Positions 60,855 through 64,000 of a DNA stretch of 64,000 nt are shown here, in pieces (position 1 is the first letter of the stretch; every line of letters starts with the position of its first letter). Location: contig OZ257134.1 in NCBI GenBank assembly GCA_965279065.1, forward strand, positions 1,922,001 to 1,986,000. Reading direction: 5' to 3'. The DNA comes from JAKAXS01 sp965279065 (GTDB lineage Bacteria; Pseudomonadota; Alphaproteobacteria; Rhizobiales; Hyphomicrobiaceae). The notes below the pieces were generated by a model that did no database searches, was not told the origin of the DNA, and saw only the letters and a program-made list of their open reading frames with translations. Both the position numbers and the translations under genes were made by a program.

Positions 60855-60997
60855 CGTCATGGCCGCGGAGGCGGCCATCCACGACACGCATCCCATGCGC
60901 GGCGTGAGTGGAGTCCGCGACAAAGGGGTTTGCGCAACGCCGCCGGCTCAGCCGTGGCGACGTGCCGTGGATCCCACGCCTTCGCGGGGATGACGGT
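60855..60997. repeat. Palindromic REP-like elements between pseudoazurin and the ABC transporter
   Basis: Two palindromes bracket about 110 bp: ATGGCCGC/GCGGCCAT (60859-60878) with CGTC and CCACG outside it, and GATCCCACGCC with TTCGCGGGGATGAC (60970-60993). The stretch 60725-61016 (292 bp) has no gene that I can support. The second arm is of the kind often seen as dispersed repeats in alphaproteobacterial genomes. Confidence 0.6.
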
Positions 60998-61016
60998 GTT
61001 GGACCAAACGCGAGCG

Positions 61017-62975
61017 CTAGCCGCTCGCAGGCATGGTGTCGGTTATCGATGAGCCGGCCGGCCGCAGCGCGCCCGCGCGTTCGGCCTCTTCCAGGGCGTG
61101 CGCCAGCTCCTCGCGCGCCTTCTCCGCCTGCCGCTGCCGCGACCACAGGCTGGCGTAGAGCCCGTTGCGGGCGATCAGCTCCGCATGCGTGCCCTGCTCG
61201 ACGAGGCGGCCCTTCTCCAGCACGATGATCTCGTCGGCATGCACGATGGTCGACAGCCGGTGCGCGATGACGAGCGTCGTGCGGTCGCGCGCCACGCGAT
61301 CCAGCGCGTCCTGGATTTCCTTTTCCGTATGACTGTCGAGCGCGCTCGTCGCCTCGTCCAGCATGAGGATCGGCGGCCCCTTGAGGATCGTCCGCGCGAT
61401 GGCCACCCGCTGTTTCTCCCCGCCCGACAGCTTGAGCCCGCGTTCGCCGACCATCGTCTTGTAGCCCTGCGGCAGGTCGCGGATGAACTGGTCGATCTGC
61501 GCCAGCTTCGCCGCCGCGATCACCTCCTCCTCGGTCGCGTCCATGCGCCCGTAGCGAATGTTGTAGGCGATCGTATCGTTGAACAGCACCGTATCCTGAG
61601 GCACCACGCCGATGGCCTCGCGCAGGCTCTTCTGCGTGACGTCGCGGATGTCCTGTCCGTCGATCGTCACCCGGCCGGTCTGGATGTCGTAGAACCGGAA
61701 CAGGATGCGTCCGATCGTCGACTTCCCCGCCCCCGAGGGCCCGACGATGGCCACCATCTTGCCCGCCGGCACCTCGAACGAGACGTTCTGCAGGATCGTC
61801 CGCTCCCGCTCGTAGTGGAACGACACGTTCTCGAAACGCACGACGCCTTGCGACACCTGCAGCGGCATGGCATTCGGCTTGTCGGGGATCTCGGGCATTT
61901 CGCCGAGCAGCGTGAACATCGTCTCCAGGTCGACCAGCCCCTGCTTGATGTCGCGGTACACCATGCCGAGAAAGTTCAACGGCATGTAGAGCTGGATCAT
62001 CATGGCGTTGATCATGACGAAATCGCCGACCGTGTGCGTGCCGGCCATCACGTCGCGTGCCGCCAGCCACATCACCAGCGTCATGCCCGCCGTGAAGATC
62101 AGCGCCTGGCCGAAGTTGAGCGTGCCGAGCGACGAATAGGTGCGGATCGCCGCGCTCTCGTAGCGCGCCATCGAGCTGTCGAACCGCCGCGCCTCGGCAT
62201 CCTCGTTGCCGAAATACTTGACCGTCTCGAAGTTGAGCAGGCTGTCGATCGCCTTGGTGCTGGCGTCGTTGTCGCTGTCGTTCATCTCGCGGCGGATGGC
62301 GATGCGCTTCTCGCTCGCCCAGAACGTGAACCACATGTAGGCCGCGATCGTGCCGAGCAGGATCAAGACATAGAGCGCGTCGAAATAATAGAACAGCAGA
62401 GCGCAGGCCAGCAGCAGCTCCAGCGCCGTCGGCACCAGGTTCATCACGCCCATGCGCAGGATGAGATCGATGCCGCGCGAGCCGCGTTCGATCACGCGTG
62501 ACAACCCGCCCGTGCGCCGTTCCAGATGGAATCGCAGCGACAGCCGGTGCAGGTGTTCGAACGTCCGCTTGTTCAGCGCCCGCACCGCGTTCTGGCCGAC
62601 GGCGATGAACAGCACGTCGCGGATTTGCGTCAGCCCCATCATGGTGACGCGCGCCAGGCCGTAGGCAAAGATCAGGAACCCGGCGCCGATCGCAATCGTG
62701 CTGGCGTCGATCGCCGCGCCGCCGGGTTGAGCCTGCGTCAGCGCATCGGTCGCCCACTTGAACAGGATCGGCGTCGAAACCGTAATCAGCTTCGCCGCGA
62801 CGAGCACGGCAAAGGCCAGCGCCACCCGCAGGCGCAGATCCGGTCGCCCCTCCGGCCACACGAACGGCGCCAGACCACGCAGCACAACCCAATGATCAGA
62901 CGAGGAATTCCGCGCACCAGTCGCTACGCTGGCGCGCGCGGAGGCCGTGGATGCAGACGTCGCGGGAATTGTCAT
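61017..62975 (-). CDS. ATM1/MsbA-type ABC exporter (fused membrane and ATPase domains)
   Basis: 652 residues. N-terminal membrane domain with about six helices (RPDLRLRVALAFAVLVAAKL, ALELLLACALLFYYFDALYV), then the nucleotide-binding domain with Walker A GPSGAGKST, LSGGEKQRVAIART signature and Walker B ILMLDEATS. The N-terminal region and EHLHRLSLRFHLERRTGGLS resemble the ATM1 family of mitochondrial-type Fe-S precursor or glutathione-conjugate exporters found in alphaproteobacteria. Function otherwise not fixed. ATG at 62975 is preferred to a 20-codon longer frame. The C-terminus ends in a short charged tail. Confidence 0.88.
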   Translation of the reverse strand: MTIPATSASTASARASVATGARNSSSDHWVVLRGLAPFVWPEGRPDLRLRVALAFAVLVAAKLITVSTPILFKWATDALTQAQPGGAAIDASTIAIGAGFLIFAYGLARVTMMGLTQIRDVLFIAVGQNAVRALNKRTFEHLHRLSLRFHLERRTGGLSRVIERGSRGIDLILRMGVMNLVPTALELLLACALLFYYFDALYVLILLGTIAAYMWFTFWASEKRIAIRREMNDSDNDASTKAIDSLLNFETVKYFGNEDAEARRFDSSMARYESAAIRTYSSLGTLNFGQALIFTAGMTLVMWLAARDVMAGTHTVGDFVMINAMMIQLYMPLNFLGMVYRDIKQGLVDLETMFTLLGEMPEIPDKPNAMPLQVSQGVVRFENVSFHYERERTILQNVSFEVPAGKMVAIVGPSGAGKSTIGRILFRFYDIQTGRVTIDGQDIRDVTQKSLREAIGVVPQDTVLFNDTIAYNIRYGRMDATEEEVIAAAKLAQIDQFIRDLPQGYKTMVGERGLKLSGGEKQRVAIARTILKGPPILMLDEATSALDSHTEKEIQDALDRVARDRTTLVIAHRLSTIVHADEIIVLEKGRLVEQGTHAELIARNGLYASLWSRQRQAEKAREELAHALEEAERAGALRPAGSSITDTMPASG

Positions 62976-63057
62976 TGTAGCCCGATATAAGCTTGGCAGC
63001 CGACGCTGCCAAGCACCAACGGCCAGAACGACCACCCGCGTCGCCGCTGCCCTCGGC

Positions 63058-63546
63058 TCAGGAGGTGCGCGTGTAACGCGTGGTCATGAACTCAATCCAG
63101 GTGCCGTCGTCCTGCCGCATACGCCCGCGGAAGATGTACTCGTCCTTGCTGACGATCTCGATCTCGTCCTGATACTTCGCATAGCCCGGCTTGCCGTCCA
63201 TGCGCGGCCCTTCGCTGTCCAATGGCAGGATCTTCTTGTCGGGGTCGAGCGTGCCCTCGTAGAGCCAGAAGCTGCTCATCATCGTCGCGATGAAGCTGCC
63301 GACGAACTTGCCTTTGTCCGGATCGTACCCAAGCGTGATGATCGATGTCATCGCCTCGGAGTCCATCTGCGTCTCGGCCTCTGCCAGTATCCACAAGTCG
63401 CCGAGCATGCGAATGGTCTGCGTGCCCTCTTGCTTAGAGGTGACCTCGGGCGTCTTGCACGCTCCGACGAATTTCCATGTCCCCGCGAGTTGCTGCAGCC
63501 AGCGGTGCTCGGGCGTGGCTTGCGCGAATGGAGGTTGCTCAGACAT
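63058..63546 (-). CDS. DUF1579-family protein
   Basis: 162 residues with the DUF1579 layout: TPEHRWLQQLAGTWKFVGAC at the N-terminus, then a beta-rich core (TLGYDPDKGKFVGSFIATMM, YEGTLDPDKKILPLDSEGP). Family function is unknown. No signal peptide. It lies 82 bp upstream of the ABC exporter on the same strand and may be co-transcribed. Confidence 0.85.
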   Translation of the reverse strand: MSEQPPFAQATPEHRWLQQLAGTWKFVGACKTPEVTSKQEGTQTIRMLGDLWILAEAETQMDSEAMTSIITLGYDPDKGKFVGSFIATMMSSFWLYEGTLDPDKKILPLDSEGPRMDGKPGYAKYQDEIEIVSKDEYIFRGRMRQDDGTWIEFMTTRYTRTS

Positions 63547-63815
63547 CAGGGTCTCCTGTCATTTGTTGTGCGAATGACTAGTCGACGATCCACACGGCTT
63601 TCCTTCGACAGCGCCCGAACTTTTTTTCGACTTTCCTTCTCAAGACCACATCACAATCCCATCACGCGCCCAGCCTAAGCTCGACGCAGACGATAACCGG
63701 TCGGATCGAAAGGGGATGCGCTTGCCACAATCACACCCCATATTCGCAGACTGACGTCCCCGGCCCGGCGGCCCGTCCGCTCGGCCGGATAATTTTTCTG
63801 AACGAGAACAAACAC

Positions 63816-64000
63816 ATGTCAAATAAACGGGGTGCAAAACCCCTCTCTGCAAATCTCAAATTGAATGGCAAGACACCGCCCAGATTGATCGAAAACATCT
63901 GCGTTTATTGCGGTTCCGGCCTCGGCACCAAGCCGATCTACGCCGAGGCCGCGCGCACGCTCGGCCAGTCGCTGGCCGCCAACGGCATCGGCCTCGTCTA
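63816..64000 (+). CDS. LOG-family protein (nucleotide 5'-monophosphate phosphoribohydrolase-like), cut by window end
   Basis: The ATG at 63816 opens a frame of 61 codons that runs off the window. The first 25 residues are a basic extension; then RLIENICVYCGSGLGTKP is the start of the LOG/TIGR00730 Rossmann fold. The distal PGGxGTxxE active-site motif would lie outside the window, so activity cannot be assessed. LOG proteins release free cytokinin-like bases or related nucleobases from monophosphates. An A-rich leader with GAGAA gives a weak ribosome-binding site. Confidence 0.8.
   Translation, partial: MSNKRGAKPLSANLKLNGKTPPRLIENICVYCGSGLGTKPIYAEAARTLGQSLAANGIGLV

Noticed and set aside
60805..62892. 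Alternative 695-codon minus-strand frame over the ABC exporter
   Set aside because: The other minus-strand frame (61017-62975) contains Walker A, signature and Walker B motifs; the longer frame is Arg/Gly-rich and lacks any domain.

Overview
The window looks like chromosomal DNA from a methylotrophic alphaproteobacterium, most likely of the order Hyphomicrobiales (Rhizobiales). The pointers are a complete indirect (N-methylglutamate) methylated-amine pathway, core-gene orders typical of that order (eno, ftsB, pdhA/pdhB-like genes, then lipA and ratA; cysE with a DUF3126 gene), a pseudoazurin gene and high G+C with alphaproteobacterial protein signatures. Genus cannot be fixed from the sequence alone.

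Positions 1 to about 25,830 form one methylated-amine catabolic region. On the minus strand lie tdm (cut by the window start), tmm, a GcvT-family gene and an APC permease. Next come a hypothetical gene, a GntR/FCD regulator and an unusual substrate-binding protein without signal peptide, then mgdDCBA (N-methylglutamate dehydrogenase) with a divergent LysR regulator. They are followed by a second GcvT-family gene, dmmCBA (dimethylamine monooxygenase) and a second APC permease. Divergent from that permease run mgsABC (N-methylglutamate synthase), gmaS and a truncated haemoglobin. Together they predict trimethylamine -> trimethylamine N-oxide -> dimethylamine -> methylamine -> gamma-glutamylmethylamide -> N-methylglutamate -> glutamate, with three methyl groups released at formaldehyde level. 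Permease and GcvT genes occur twice as paralogous pairs. Hairpin terminators and shared upstream motifs split the block into several transcription units.

Between about 26.3 and 29.1 kb there is an AmpG-like permease and a secreted protein, flanked by a 23-bp near-perfect direct repeat. The second repeat copy lies 14 bases from a tRNA-Leu(GAG) gene. Base composition looks different on the two sides: 32 of 60 bases are G+C at 6301-6360 but 41 of 60 at 29341-29400. The tRNA may therefore mark the edge of an acquired block.

From 29.3 kb onward the content is mostly housekeeping: lipB, acylphosphatase, propionyl-CoA carboxylase (pccA, pccB), trpD, ratA, lipA, ftsB-like, eno, queC, glpK, cysE, gamma carbonic anhydrase, ada, pseudoazurin, an ATM1-type ABC exporter and a LOG-family gene cut by the window end. 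Small secreted proteins and lipoproteins are interspersed. The most unusual point is a pair of pyruvate dehydrogenase E1 alpha/beta-like genes (42,331-44,714). They sit at the usual pdh place but have lost thiamine-diphosphate and magnesium ligands, the lipoylated lysine and the neighbouring pdhC and lpd genes. A more AT-rich islet at 47.2-49.6 kb and an envelope-type three-gene unit at 50.6-53.3 kb are further accessory features.
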